From JACRLW01 sp046349595 (GTDB taxonomy: Bacteria > Planctomycetota > UBA1135 > UBA2386), in NCBI GenBank assembly GCA_046349595.1, contig JAXMCA010000002.1, positions 806,001 to 870,000 on the forward strand: a stretch of DNA of 64,000 bases, read 5' to 3'. The position numbers were made by a program, and so were the translations under genes. Under the pieces are notes generated by a model that searched no databases, had not been told where the DNA came from, and saw nothing but the letters and a program-made list of their open reading frames with translations. Shown here one piece after another: positions 35,648 to 45,173 of the stretch (positions are counted from its first letter, which is position 1; every line of letters starts with the position of its first letter).

Positions 35648-36039
35648 GCGAGGCCATGGGCTTCACCTGAAGCGACTGCTGATCGACGCTCGCGTGCCGA
35701 GCGTCTCCGGCTCCTGGAGGTTGTCGCCAGGAAGCAGAATGCGGAGCGCTTCGCGCGCGCCATCTAACGCTTCGCTGCGGCCCGCTGCGAAAGAACCACG
35801 CCAGGCGCTACGCGCCTGTCCCCTCGCTCCGCTCGGTCATGGTTCCTTCGCGTACGCGGTCCTTGCTCAGCGAGTTGAAGACCCTCCCTCAGGCTCTCCA
35901 CCTGAAGCAGCGGTGGGGGAGACGAGGCCGCCCTGCACCGCCTCTGGTCAGGTCTCTTCACGAGGTGAAGACCTGACCGACGGCGGCTCCAGACTGAAGC
36001 AGCACCTCGAGCGAGCGGTTTTGCTTAGCTCTCCGAGCC
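35648..36039. other. Non-coding stretch with strong hairpins
   Basis: No gene is supported here. It holds a 7-bp hairpin at 35802-35818. A 14-bp stem with one bulged C lies at 35946-35978 (loop GAG), about 60 bp before the next gene. The second may be a terminator or attenuator. Confidence 0.4.
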
Positions 36040-36588
36040 ATGTCACGGTGGGCCATGGACGCCTTCCTTGACCCAGCACAGAAGAACCGAGACGACCGCG
36101 CGGACCTGGTGCCGCGCCTGCCGGGATGGTGTCGCCCCGAAGTTGTGGTGAAGCTCGCTCGAGGCCTTCCGCTCGAGCCCGAGGCACCGAAGCGAGACCA
36201 CCGTCTCGACGCCACGCAGCTCAGCTCACTTCACGACCTCTCGGATGAAGAGAGTCTCACGTTCGACCATGCGTGCCGGGCAGCGGCTCATCTTGCTCGC
36301 TCCGGCACGACGGAGGATCTCTACCGGCTCCGGACGATCATCCGCTTCGAGCATGACCACGGAGTTCTCGCCGCCGTAGCTTCCGGACTCCACGAGCTCG
36401 AGGACTCCCTGCAAGACAACGGGCACGTCGCCTGGGAGCTCCGCGCCGCCGCGCGGGAGAACCCGATCGCTTGGGATCACATCGGTTGGGCCGTGCTCGC
36501 CATCGAGGCGAAGGCCGAGAGTGCGCAGCAGAATCTACGGGAGCACCGGCTCCCGACGATCTCGAGCTCGAGCCCCGAGGTCGAGTAG
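36040..36588 (+). CDS. Hypothetical protein, 182 residues
   Basis: A soluble helical protein ('DEESLTFDHACRAAAHLARSG', 'EDLYRLRTIIRFEHDHGVLA') with no signal peptide. No family is recognised. ATG 36055 is an alternative start. Its stop TAG directly abuts the stop of the convergent gene (TAGCTA), which suggests both frames are real. It lies in the accessory region between two mobile elements. Confidence 0.5.
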   Translation: MSRWAMDAFLDPAQKNRDDRADLVPRLPGWCRPEVVVKLARGLPLEPEAPKRDHRLDATQLSSLHDLSDEESLTFDHACRAAAHLARSGTTEDLYRLRTIIRFEHDHGVLAAVASGLHELEDSLQDNGHVAWELRAAARENPIAWDHIGWAVLAIEAKAESAQQNLREHRLPTISSSSPEVE

Positions 36589-37557
36589 CTACCTAGACCG
36601 CCGTCTCCCGTTCTTCCGATCACGCACCCAAGAGTCGGCCCACTGCCGCACCTGGTAGAGCCGCCGCGAAAGGTCGGGGCCTCCGGTAAAACCGAGAAGA
36701 CTCGCCGCATCCATCACCCGCATGCACGTCGGGATGAACTGGTCGAAGCCGTAGGTCTTCTTCAGCCAAGCGGTCTCCTTCTTCCGCAGCGCCATCGGCA
36801 CGTAGACGAGCTTGTAGGCGATCCGCATGCGGTCACTCAGCCGCGTGTCTTGGCTCTCGAGGTAGGCCAGCACGCCGCCGGAAGTGAAGCGGTCCCTCGA
36901 TCCCAGCAGCTTCTTCAAGAACTGACTCACTGCGAGCTTCTCGAGGTACGCGATGGATCCGCGGGACGCTGCCTCTCGGGTCACATCGAACTTCGAGAGC
37001 ATCTGCCTGGCGAGGGCTCCCGCGTTCTCGGTGCAGAACGCCACGAAGGCCTCGCCATCTCGCAGCGAGACGGTCCCGATGTCGATCTTGGGGGAGACGA
37101 ACTCGGGGATCCGCTTCTCGAAGGACTTCTTGGTGAGCAAGAGGAAGACCGCGAGCTCGAAGAGCTGGAGGGTCGCGGCGTCCGAGGAGTCCGCGTGCCG
37201 CCGCCGCTTCAGCCACTCAACCAAGAAGATCCCCATGAGGACCTTCCGCCGATAGGCCAGGCGCTGCTCTGCCTTCGGATGCCGTCCGTGACGCCGAAGC
37301 TCGGCCGAGGCGGCACCGACCCGACCCACGACATCGACTCCCTGCTCGAGTAGCCAGCGAGCGAAGGGTTCGCCGTCGGCACCGAACTCTCGTTCGAGTG
37401 ACGGGTCGAAGATCGAAGGGGGTCGGGCCACGGAGTCGGGGGTGAGAGCCCCGGTGAGGGGCTCCAGCACGGCCCGCCGATCGACGGGCTGCATGCCGGT
37501 GGCCCCCGCACCGGCGGGAGGAACTGGACGGCGAGTCTGTACGTCTTCATCGAGCAT
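36589..37557 (-). CDS. Hypothetical protein, 322 residues
   Basis: An alpha-helical, lysine/arginine-rich soluble protein ('RRKVLMGIFLVEWLKRRRH', 'MRIAYKLVYVPMALRKKETAWL') with a proline-rich N-terminus. The composition recalls nucleic-acid-associated or phage-like accessory proteins, but no motif can be named. It converges on the 182-residue gene with no gap. Upstream, 37558-37768 holds nothing recognisable. Confidence 0.55.
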   Translation of the reverse strand: MLDEDVQTRRPVPPAGAGATGMQPVDRRAVLEPLTGALTPDSVARPPSIFDPSLEREFGADGEPFARWLLEQGVDVVGRVGAASAELRRHGRHPKAEQRLAYRRKVLMGIFLVEWLKRRRHADSSDAATLQLFELAVFLLLTKKSFEKRIPEFVSPKIDIGTVSLRDGEAFVAFCTENAGALARQMLSKFDVTREAASRGSIAYLEKLAVSQFLKKLLGSRDRFTSGGVLAYLESQDTRLSDRMRIAYKLVYVPMALRKKETAWLKKTYGFDQFIPTCMRVMDAASLLGFTGGPDLSRRLYQVRQWADSWVRDRKNGRRRSR

Positions 37558-37768
37558 CTCGTTCTTGTTCTGGTGGAGTTACCTACCCGTAGGAATCTCC
37601 CCACTCAGGCGAGTGCTCGGTCTGCGCGGCGGCTCACCCCTGAGGAGCCAGCAACCGTCGTAAGTCCGGTGTTTTCGAGTCGCGAAAGGCCACGGAAGGC
37701 CGGATCCGTGCCCCGGAGCCCGGCGTCTCGACGCAGATTCGGGGGGCCGCGAAGTCCCCTTCCGGGAG

Positions 37769-38020
37769 CTAGTCCTCGCCGGGGAGCATCACGGTGATGA
37801 CCGGCTCGCCTTCGTCGCCGGGGCCGCAGACGCTCCAGAGCGTCACCAGCGGCGGCTCGGCCTCGCTCTCCTTCACGTAGAGCTGGAACCGGATGCGGTC
37901 GGTGTCGCCGCCATTCGAGCTCACGATCCCGTGCCGCAGCATCCAGAGCACATCCCAGAGTCGGCCGCTCTCGTCCTGGTCAACGAGTGTCTCCCTCGCC
38001 GAAATCCCAGCCCCGCTCAC
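37769..38020 (-). CDS. Small hypothetical protein, 83 residues
   Basis: A compact acidic protein with 'SGRLWDVLWMLRHGI' followed by three predicted strands ('RIRFQLYVKE', 'PLVTLWSVCG', 'PVITVMLPGED'). It looks like a complete small domain of the kind often found in planctomycete accessory DNA. A similar 'RLWDV' start occurs in the broken membrane gene at 28266. Function unknown. Confidence 0.55.
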   Translation of the reverse strand: MSGAGISARETLVDQDESGRLWDVLWMLRHGIVSSNGGDTDRIRFQLYVKESEAEPPLVTLWSVCGPGDEGEPVITVMLPGED

Positions 38021-38210
38021 CCGTGAATCCCCTGGATGAAGTCATCGGTCCCTACCCGCTCCGCACTCCGCGGCGCCAGGTGACCCATGACTGCTCCGTA
38101 CACCCGATCCCGCTGACCCCGCAGTACCGCATCCCACCTTCAGCACGCAGCCCCCGCCTTCCGCGCTGCAGCACGACGCGAGCGAGGCCGAGGGCGTAGC
38201 CCGAGGCCGA

Positions 38211-39638
38211 GTGAGCGGCGGGCTGCATCGCGGCGCCGAGCCCACTCCTGCGCTGCACGCCGACGACTTCGACTTCCCCGCTCCGCGCCGCCGCACCCGT
38301 CGTCGCGTCGAGCCGCAGATCGCGCTCGCGCCGCGCGCGCGCTACACGCCCCGCCAGCGCCTGCTGCTCCTGGACACCTGGCTGCGCAGCAAGCTCCCCG
38401 CCCAGGACTTCGGCGCCCTGGTCGGACTCTCGATCCACACCCTCTACCTCTGGAAGCGTCGCTTCGAGGAGCTCGGCCCCGCCGGTCTCGAGGACCAGCG
38501 TCGCGGGCCGCAGAAGGGCAGCCGTCTCTCACTCGAGACGCAGCGCGCCGTCCTGCTGATGAAGCAGTCGCACCCCGAGTGGGGCGAGGATCGCATCCAC
38601 GACATGCTCGCGCGCAGCCAGGGGCTGGGCGCCAGCCCCGGCGCGATCGGCCACTACCTGCAGCAGGAGGGCTACGTGGTCGAGCAGATCCCGACCAGAC
38701 CGCATCCCGAGCGCGTCCAGCACTTCGAGCGCAGCCGCCCCAATGAGCTGTGGCAGACCGACCTCTTCACCTTCGTCCTCAAGCGGCAGAACCGGCGCGT
38801 GCACATGGTCGCCTTCATGGACGACCACAGCCGTTTCATCGTCGGCTACGGCATCCACCCCAGCAGCTCGGGTGCTCTGGTGCGCGAGGTCCTCGAGGCC
38901 GCGATCGCCAACTTCGGCGCACCGCTGGAGGTGCTCACCGACAACGGCACCCAGTACCACACCTGGCGCGGCAAGAGCGCCTTCACCGCCCTGCTCGAGC
39001 GCCGCGGCATCAAGCAGATCGTCGCGCGCCCGCGCCACCCGCAGACCCTGGGCAAGGTCGAGCGCTTCTGGGGCACCTTGTGGCGCGAGTGCGTCGAGCG
39101 CGCCGTCTTCCTCGACCTCGACGACGCGCGGCGCCGCATCGGTCACTTCATCGACCACTACAACTTCCAGCGCACCCATTCGGGCATCGACGGACTGGTG
39201 CCCGCCGACCGCTTCTTCGCCGCCGCCCCGCAGGTGCTCGCCACCCTGCGCCAGCGGGTCGAGGCCAATGCCAGGCAGCTCGCGCAGCACGGCATGCCGC
39301 GCAAGAGCTTCTATCTCACCGGCCGCGTCGGCGACGCCAACATCTCGCTGCACGCCGAAGGCGAGCGCGTGGTGCTCACCAAGACCGACGGCACCCGCGA
39401 GGAGGTCGACCTCGCGGCTCCGGGACGGCGCGCCGACGAGCCCGAGGTGACGCAGGAGCTGCCGCCGCCGATCGCGGTGCAGGGCGTGCTGCGCGACCAC
39501 GAGGGCACGCAGGACGACGACGAGCTCTCGGCACCGGGCAGCTCACCGCTCGACAATGCGCTGCGCGATCTCGCGGAGCAGTTGCGTGACAGCGGCGACG
39601 ACGACGTCGACGCCCTCGACGCGGAGGTGCAGCCATGA
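38211..39638 (+). CDS. HTH plus rve-type DDE integrase (transposon gene A)
   Basis: The N-terminal half contains a helix-turn-helix ('FGALVGLSIHTLYLWKRRFE'). The integrase core shows the acidic triad in 'LWQTDLFTF', 'VLTDNGTQY' and 'GKVERFWGTL'. After 'HYNFQRTHSGIDG' there is a beta-rich C-terminus like the Mu-type or IS481-type tail, then an acidic end. Start is GTG 38211. The stop overlaps the next gene (ATGA). It is complete at 475 residues. Confidence 0.88.
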   Translation: MSGGLHRGAEPTPALHADDFDFPAPRRRTRRRVEPQIALAPRARYTPRQRLLLLDTWLRSKLPAQDFGALVGLSIHTLYLWKRRFEELGPAGLEDQRRGPQKGSRLSLETQRAVLLMKQSHPEWGEDRIHDMLARSQGLGASPGAIGHYLQQEGYVVEQIPTRPHPERVQHFERSRPNELWQTDLFTFVLKRQNRRVHMVAFMDDHSRFIVGYGIHPSSSGALVREVLEAAIANFGAPLEVLTDNGTQYHTWRGKSAFTALLERRGIKQIVARPRHPQTLGKVERFWGTLWRECVERAVFLDLDDARRRIGHFIDHYNFQRTHSGIDGLVPADRFFAAAPQVLATLRQRVEANARQLAQHGMPRKSFYLTGRVGDANISLHAEGERVVLTKTDGTREEVDLAAPGRRADEPEVTQELPPPIAVQGVLRDHEGTQDDDELSAPGSSPLDNALRDLAEQLRDSGDDDVDALDAEVQP

Positions 39639-40137
39639 GCGACAGCGAAGCCGTCACCGTCGATCCGCAACAGCCCACGCCGCGCGCCCTCAAAGGCAGC
39701 CCCGAAGCGTTGCGCCAGGCCAGCGTGATCCTCGAGACGCTGTGCGGCCTGCGCACCACGCAGTCCGCCAGCCTCGAGCTCGCCATCGCCGTGCCGCGCT
39801 ACTACGTCCTCGAGGCGCGCATGCTGCAGGCCATGGTCGACGCGCTCGAGCCCTGCCGCGCGGCCGCAAGCCCGACCACGAGGCGCGCCTCCTCGCGCAG
39901 TCCGAGGAGTTGGGCCGTGCACAGCGCGAGCTGCAGCGGCTGCAGGCGCTCTGCCGCACCTTGCAGCGCACCGTCGGCATCAAGCAGGAGACCCCGCGCA
40001 AGCCGGACGGCAAGACCGGCAAGACCCAGAGACGGCGCCGTCCGCCCCGCGTGTCGCGCGGCGAGAAGGTGCTCCGCGACCTGCAGGGCTCGCTTGGGCG
40101 TGCGACTCCGGCGAACATGCCGGTCGACCCCCAGTGA
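39635..40137 (+). pseudogene. Transposon gene B, coiled-coil protein, frameshifted
   Basis: The first 75 codons ('LRQASVILETLCGLRTTQSA') and the last 90 ('RAQRELQRLQALCRTLQRTVG') lie in different frames, with the switch near 39855. Read together they give a protein of about 165 residues with a coiled coil and a basic tail. It probably assists transposition. A programmed shift or an assembly error cannot be excluded. Confidence 0.6.
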
Positions 40138-40145
40138 GGTGACGC

Positions 40146-40552
40146 ATGGTGATGGGACGGCCCAACAAGGGCGCGGATCACGTCGACTCCCTCGATGCCT
40201 CCCCGCGTGAGCGCGAGCGCCTGCGCGCCTTGCTGCTCACCATCATGGGCGAGATCTCCAACGAGGACGCCGCCGCGATGCTCGACCTCGGGCTGTCCCA
40301 GTTCGCCAGCATGCGCACGCGCGCGCGCTGCAGGGTGCGGCCGACGCGCCCGCGCCCGGACAGCCCGGACGACCGCGCAAACACGATCCCAGGGCCGACG
40401 CGCGCGTGCGTGCGCTGCAAGCCGAGAATGCCGAGCTGCGCCGGCAGCTGAACGAGGCACGCGTGCGCGAAGAGCTCGCGCTCGCGCAGGTGCCCCTGCG
40501 ACCCAAAGCCCCTCAAGGGGGCGGCCGGCCTGTGAAGAGATTTCCCCGCTGA
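40146..40552 (+). pseudogene. Transposon gene C, small coiled-coil protein, frameshifted
   Basis: A helical N-terminus ('ERLRALLLTIMGEISNEDAA') is separated by a frame change near 40325 from a coiled-coil C-terminus ('RALQAENAELRRQLNEAR'). The joined product would be about 135 residues. A resembling 'IVGQISDEDAVRKLG' segment occurs in the small protein at 62707. Confidence 0.55.
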
Positions 40553-41425
40553 ACCTGCGACGGCGCGGACGACCTCCCAAGGAACTGCCGCGCAGCCGCT
40601 TGCGCGAGGTGTTGCGCACGATCCGCGCGACCTTCGGTCGCATCTCGGTGGTCGCGCTCAAGCGCTCTTTCCCGCCGTCGCGCGGCGCGCCCTCGAGCGC
40701 ATCCTGCTGCGCTTCCGCAGGCGACGTGCGGCCCGACGGCGACGGCGCCTGGCGCGTCTGCGCTGGTCGCGCCCAGGCGCGGTATGGGCCATGGACTTCG
40801 CCAGCCTGCGCGGGCGGCGCACGCCGGACTTCCTGCTCATCCGCGACCTGGCCAGCAAATGCACGCTGCACGCGCGCCGTCTGCTCGGCCGAGGTGCGCC
40901 GGTGGCTGCCAGGCTCGCGACGCTCTTTTGCGCGCACGGCGCGCCGCTGGTCCTCAAGTCCGACAACGGCTCGCACTTCGTCAATGCCGAGGTCGAGGCC
41001 GTGCTGCGCAGCTTCGAGGTCACGCACCTGCGCTCCCCGTGCGCAGACCCGCCTACAACGGCAGCATCGAGGCCAGCGTGGCCCCGATCCGCAGCCTCGC
41101 CTTCGACTGCGCACGCCGCGCCCAGCGCGATCTGCCGATCGATCCCGACCTCGACTTCGCCGCCCACGTCCTCGACCAGCGCACCGACTCGCGCCGCGCA
41201 CACGCGCCCACCCGCGCCCAACGCTGGGACTCACGCACTCCGCTCGACGACGGCATGCGCGAGCACTTCACCGCCACCCGCGCTCGTCACCGCCAGCGCC
41301 TCCTCGTCGAGCGGGGGCTTGCCGAGAGCGGCAACCTCACTCATGCTGCCCGCGCCTCGATCGAGCGCGCCGCAACCCGCGACGCCCTCGTCGAGTGCCG
41401 ACTTCTCTCCTTCAACCGACCGTGA
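40553..41425 (+). pseudogene. Transposon gene D, second DDE integrase, frameshifted
   Basis: Joined across two frame changes (near 40662 and 41040), the product is an rve-type integrase. It has 'AVWAMDFASLRG', 'LKSDNGSHFVN' and 'PAYNGSIEASV', giving the D, D and E positions. It ends 'RLLSFNRP'. It is unlike gene A. No start codon could be fixed. A second copy of its last 75 codons is at 52606. Confidence 0.68.
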
Positions 41426-41524
41426 CTTCCTCCACGGATTACGCGCGTGAACGAGGCTCGAATTACGAGGGGAGTACACCCCTTCTCTCTCGCTACGCCC
41501 CTCTAGGGATCCTCGAGTCCATCT

Positions 41525-42253
41525 ATGCTCACGCAAAACCAACGGACTGGCGTCGTAGCCCTTGGGCTATTCGCCGCAGCTCTCGCGACGATTTGGTTTG
41601 CTCGAGGCCCTGCCGACAAACCCGCGTTACCCCATGCCTCCCCCAGCCAAGTGGGCGAACTACGGGACGGGGATTCTGCCACACCGAACCCGCAGCCTCA
41701 ACCGCGCCTCGCGCGAGTCGACGTTTCCACCGCTCAGATAGAATCTCCTCCGGAATCGCAATTGCCCGTGAACGCGCCGACCGATCGAGTTCGCGCGGAT
41801 GCGCTCACTCGGGAAGATTCGGTGTTGCTCTCTCAGGTTAATCAAGTCCTCAAGTTTGCGAACCGGCCAGAGATCCCAGCCAGTGCTACAATCGATGCTG
41901 GCGATTTGGCGGGTTTTCGTGATACCGTGCAGGAAGCTCTAGCCAAAGTTGGTGACGCGCGCGGAGCCTGGGAACGCCAAGCATCCGGTGAGATCCGCCA
42001 ACAGCGACGCTTGATCCTCGAGACCGTCGCGCGCGGAGCTGAGCCAAGCCCCGAGGACTACCAACCTCGCATGTCGGCCGAACGTGTGCCGTACGAAGTG
42101 CGTGGATGGGTAACTCCGGCTAATAGCACCCGTTCCTACCCAACACGGGCCGCCCCGATCGGCGCCAATTCCGTTTTTGCAAACGCCATTGGCGCAGCGG
42201 AAGCCTATCAGCTCAACGTATTTGACATAGCCGTTCGACAGATGTTCCACTAA
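41525..42253 (+). CDS. N-terminally anchored hypothetical protein, 242 residues
   Basis: A single membrane helix near the N-terminus ('GVVALGLFAAALATIWFA') is followed by a proline-rich spacer and a helical domain ('DSVLLSQVNQVLKFANRPE', 'WERQASGEIRQQRRLILETV'). Base composition is less GC-rich than the flanking transposon, a sign of separate origin. It precedes a small secreted Cys-containing gene by 52 bp. The 46905 gene has the same layout. Function unknown. Confidence 0.6.
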   Translation: MLTQNQRTGVVALGLFAAALATIWFARGPADKPALPHASPSQVGELRDGDSATPNPQPQPRLARVDVSTAQIESPPESQLPVNAPTDRVRADALTREDSVLLSQVNQVLKFANRPEIPASATIDAGDLAGFRDTVQEALAKVGDARGAWERQASGEIRQQRRLILETVARGAEPSPEDYQPRMSAERVPYEVRGWVTPANSTRSYPTRAAPIGANSVFANAIGAAEAYQLNVFDIAVRQMFH

Positions 42254-42305
42254 CCGCAGACTCAGTCGGGTTCACACTGAGTCGCAGAAGAAGAGGTCTT
42301 GGCTC

Positions 42306-42533
42306 ATGATAGCAATCCAAGCCACCATCGTGGCACTGCTCTCCGCGTTCACGCTTCTTTTCCACGACGGCCTCACCAGCACGTCCAATCGTTCATCGTC
42401 GTCCCGGATTGCCGGCCATCTCATCAACTTACCCATCTCCGATGATCTTCCACAAACCCCTAAGTGCGAAATTGACATAGTGTACCAATGGATGCACTGC
42501 GACGATTGCCCGGCCCATTTGTATAGGATCTAG
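42306..42533 (+). CDS. Small secreted protein truncated by IS5-type insertion
   Basis: A signal-like N-terminus ('MIAIQATIVALLSAFTLLF') leads to a short mature part with cysteines near its end ('PKCEIDIVYQWMHCDDC'). The stop TAG is formed by the TA target and the first G of the element at 42533, so the native C-terminus is lost. It was probably a longer cysteine-rich protein like the one at 48001. Confidence 0.5.
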   Translation: MIAIQATIVALLSAFTLLFHDGLTSTSNRSSSSRIAGHLINLPISDDLPQTPKCEIDIVYQWMHCDDCPAHLYRI

Positions 42534-43392
42534 AGGCAGTTTCACAAAGCCCTCATGCTGACGAGGACGCATGCGACATGAACGAAGGCGCGGTACATCA
42601 GCGAGTGACGCTCGTGCCGAACGATGAGTCGTCGGAAGCCGTTGAGCCACGCGAAGAATCGCTCGACGACCCAGCGCCTCTTGTAGCGGCGCATGCAGCG
42701 GCCGTCGTTGGACCGCGACTTCGCCGTGCGGTTGGAGCGGTGAGGTGCGAGCAGCTGAATGCCGACACTCGCGAACGCGGCGCGGAGCTCGTCGGAGTCG
42801 TACCCCTTGTCAGCGATGATACGAACCGGCCAGCACGTCGGATCGTCACCGGCGAGTCTTGCTACTTCTTCGACCGTCGGTTGCGCGAGCGACGTTTCGC
42901 CTTCGTTCGCCGCGGCCAGCTGAACTCCGACAGGAAAACCCTCGCCGACGACCAGAACAGCAAGCTTCGATCCCTTTCCCCTCTTGGTGAGGCCGACTGC
43001 GTCGCCCCTTTTTTCGCGGCCACGAAGGTCGCGTCGAGAAACGTCTCCTCCCAGTCGAGGAGGCCCTTCTCGTCGAGGGCGCCGAGCACTGCTCGCCAGA
43101 TGTCCTTCCAAACATCGTGCTCTTCCCACATCCGCAGCCGGCGCCAACACGTCGCGTATCCCGGGAACTCCTTGGGGAGCGCCTTCCACTGCGCGCCCGT
43201 CTTCAGGATCCAGAGGATGCCGTCGAGACACTCGCGATCGCTGCGCCACGGGCGACCACGACCGTCCTTGCGTCGAGGCAGCTTCGGCAGGTGTGGTTCG
43301 ATCAGAGCCCACTGCTCATCCGTGATCCGGATCATGGACAGCTGATGCCATGATCCGGGAAAAAGTACAAGTACGATTTACGAAACCACTTC
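42533..43392 (-). mobile_element. IS5-type element, copy A (apparently complete)
   Basis: 860 bp with imperfect ends ('GAGGCAGTTTCACAAA' and 'GAAGTGGTTTCGTAAA' read inward) flanked by TA on both sides. It encodes a two-frame transposase. The GAAGT.GTTTCG end recurs at 48561 and 59688. Confidence 0.82.
42542..43335 (-). CDS. IS5-family transposase made by -1 frameshift
   Basis: Frame 1 starts 'MIRITDEQWALIEPHLP' and ends the HTH part. Frame 2 carries 'GVQLAAANEGETS', 'IADKGYDSDELR' and 'RWVVERFFAWLNGFRRL', the DDE core. They join at an A6 run followed by GGGG near 43011 (read on the minus strand), a typical slippery site. The fused protein is about 264 residues, normal for the IS427 group. 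It catalyses movement of this IS. Confidence 0.85.
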
Positions 43393-43452
43393 TACCCCTT
43401 GGACCCCAACTAGGGTCGTGCATTCAATACCCCCGAGAGATACGCACCACCG

Positions 43453-43719
43453 ATGCACACGAACACTTGCCCGAAATGCGGCGCCGCGATGGAGACTGGT
43501 CACACAAATGCTGTGGGATTGATCGCTGGAAATGACGCCGATGAAACAGAGTCCAGACTTCTTTTCCTCGTTCCGGGTTCAAGAACATCCAAGAATCCAA
43601 TTAGGTCATTCCGCCAGGGACTCGATGACGAACGAGGTTTTCGAAGATACCGGATTGATGGAGCTAGATGTACATCCTGCGGACTCATCGAGTTCTACGC
43701 CCTCTTGGAAATGCGCTGA
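43453..43719 (+). CDS. Zinc-ribbon hypothetical protein, 88 residues
   Basis: Two CxxC knuckles, 'CPKCG' at the N-terminus and 'CTSCG' near the end ('CTSCGLIEFYA'), form a probable zinc ribbon around a variable middle. The layout matches widespread small bacterial zinc-ribbon proteins of unknown function. It begins 60 bp beyond the IS5-type element. Base composition is moderate. Confidence 0.6.
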   Translation: MHTNTCPKCGAAMETGHTNAVGLIAGNDADETESRLLFLVPGSRTSKNPIRSFRQGLDDERGFRRYRIDGARCTSCGLIEFYALLEMR

Positions 43720-44212
43720 ACGAATTCGAGTCGCTCCCGGGCTACTCGATAAGTGAGCTCGACTGTTCCACCGGAGAATCAACACCATGCGTGTCAACCG
43801 CGAGCTGGTGCATGGACTCGATTCGACGATGTCTGCGAGGGAGGTTCAGGTGGGCGTCCCCCAGGGGTGGCACGGCAAGCGCTCTGCCAAGGGTACTCCA
43901 CGTTCGCGGGTCTGATCGCGCGCGGGAGGGACGGGCACGGCGGTACGTGCGAGTGCGACGGCACGGGTGGTACGCCTGGTTGGCCGGGCAAGCACGTCGC
44001 GGAGGGCTGGCGGTTCCGGAGTGAAGGAGGCATCCTCGATCTACGATTCGGGGAGGTCCACGTGCACGACCGCGCCGCTGGCGACCGCACCCGGACTGGG
44101 AGAGCCCGAATAGCCACGCTTCGCACGGCCGCAACGGCCCTCGGGAAATGCCTCGGGCGGCTCTGACGTGCCGACTTGAAGACTCGATCGTGCCGATGGG
44201 ATCGGTCCAGCC
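43720..44212. other. No supported gene
   Basis: About 490 bp of mixed composition between the zinc-ribbon gene and the IS66 relic. Short open frames exist on both strands but none has protein-like composition or a recognisable motif. Confidence 0.5.
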
Positions 44213-44372
44213 GTAACTGTTCTGCGACGTGCACCGGTTCCCAGCGGCGTTTCGAGGGCCGGCGGAGGCAACTACCTTCCGAAGGTCAGATCGCGGACAA
44301 CGCTCTCGATGGCGATCTGCGAGCGCTTGGCTTCGGCGGCTTGGCGCAACCGTCGCCGCCATCCGCTGGGCG
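44213..44372 (-). repeat. Inverted relic of the IS66 right end
   Basis: These 160 bp are the reverse complement of about 46641-46799, including the last 32 codons of tnpC and the outer GTAACTGTT end. A second IS66 copy in the other orientation evidently left only its right end here. Confidence 0.8.
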
Positions 44373-44430
44373 GTAACTGTTCCGCCAACCACATCTGGTT
44401 TCGCGATTTCGCGCCGCGAGGATCGGCGCG

Positions 44431-44766
44431 ATGGCAAGTCGAGAGGTACGGCGGCGGCAGATGACCCGTCTTCTCGCGCGGCGTGAGTCCGAGGGACTGT
44501 CGCTGCGTGAGCTTTCCGAGTGCTCCGGGATCCCGGTTGGGACCTTGAGCTGGTGGGCGCACCGGTTGCGGGCGGAGTCGGGTCCGGCGTTCGCGGAGCT
44601 CGTGGTTGCAGAGTGCGAGACTCCTTCCCTGACTCCGGAAGTCGGCGGAGGTTCAGCTGCAGACATCGTGGTCCGTCACGCGAACGGTCTCGCCATCGAG
44701 TTGCGAGGTGCTGCGGCGGAACGCGTCGTCGATCACGTCCTGCGGAGGATCGATCTGTGGTCCTGA
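44431..44766 (+). CDS. tnpA: IS66 accessory protein TnpA
   Basis: 111 residues with an N-terminal helix-turn-helix-like segment ('GLSLRELSECSGIPVGTLSWW') and a basic start. It matches the IS66 OrfA family in size and position. It is needed for transposition in this family together with TnpB. It overlaps tnpB. Confidence 0.8.
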   Translation: MASREVRRRQMTRLLARRESEGLSLRELSECSGIPVGTLSWWAHRLRAESGPAFAELVVAECETPSLTPEVGGGSAADIVVRHANGLAIELRGAAAERVVDHVLRRIDLWS

Positions 44767-45173
44767 GCATCCCTGCCCAGGTGCGGGTCTACCTCGCGTG
44801 CGAGGTCACCGACATGCGCAAGCAGTTCGACGGTCTGTGTGCGATCGTCGAGCATCGCTTCCATCGCGATCCCTACAGCGGCGACGTGTTCGCGTTCCTC
44901 AACCGTCGACGCAGTCACGTGAAGCTGCTGGTGTGGGACGGCAACGGCTTCTGGCTGGCGGCGAAGCGACTCGAGAGCGGGACCTTCGACAACTGGCAGC
45001 CCTCGACCGACGACAAGACACACGTGAAGGTCGACCGCGCGCAGCTCATGATGCTGCTCGAAGGAATCGACTTGAGGAAAGCGAAAGTTCGGCGCCACTT
45101 TGCGCGTTCGATTCGTATTGGTAGGCGCGGTGGGCAAGCAGCCGAAACAGGTGAGGGTCGAGGAGATGGATGA
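44757..45173 (+). CDS. tnpB: IS66 accessory protein TnpB
   Basis: The IS66 Orf2 signature is clear ('VYLACEVTDMRKQFDGL', 'DVFAFLNRRRSHVKLLVWDG', 'FWLAAKRLESGTF'). Start is GTG 44757, overlapping tnpA. The C-terminus is about 20 residues longer than usual and runs over the start of tnpC. Confidence 0.88.
   Translation: MVLSIPAQVRVYLACEVTDMRKQFDGLCAIVEHRFHRDPYSGDVFAFLNRRRSHVKLLVWDGNGFWLAAKRLESGTFDNWQPSTDDKTHVKVDRAQLMMLLEGIDLRKAKVRRHFARSIRIGRRGGQAAETGEGRGDG

Larger units (their letters stand above)
38211..41474 (+). mobile_element. Multigene transposon with two DDE integrases (partly decayed)
   Basis: Four consecutive same-strand genes are present: an intact integrase, two small coiled-coil proteins and a second, different integrase. 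All but the first are frameshifted. The right end is defined by about 36 bp after the last gene (to about 41474) that recur after the same gene tail at 52889. The left end was not found, and 38021-38210 holds no gene. The GC content is very high. Confidence 0.68.

Noticed and set aside
35763..35880. An integron attC-like site (ATCTAAC followed by imperfect inverted repeats)
   Set aside because: The matching GTTRRRY end was not found, no integron integrase is present and the neighbouring genes do not form a cassette array.
43753..44166. A 137-codon plus-strand frame before the IS66
   Set aside because: Composition is Gly/Arg-rich and irregular, no motif or start signal is visible, and overlapping frames are equally long.
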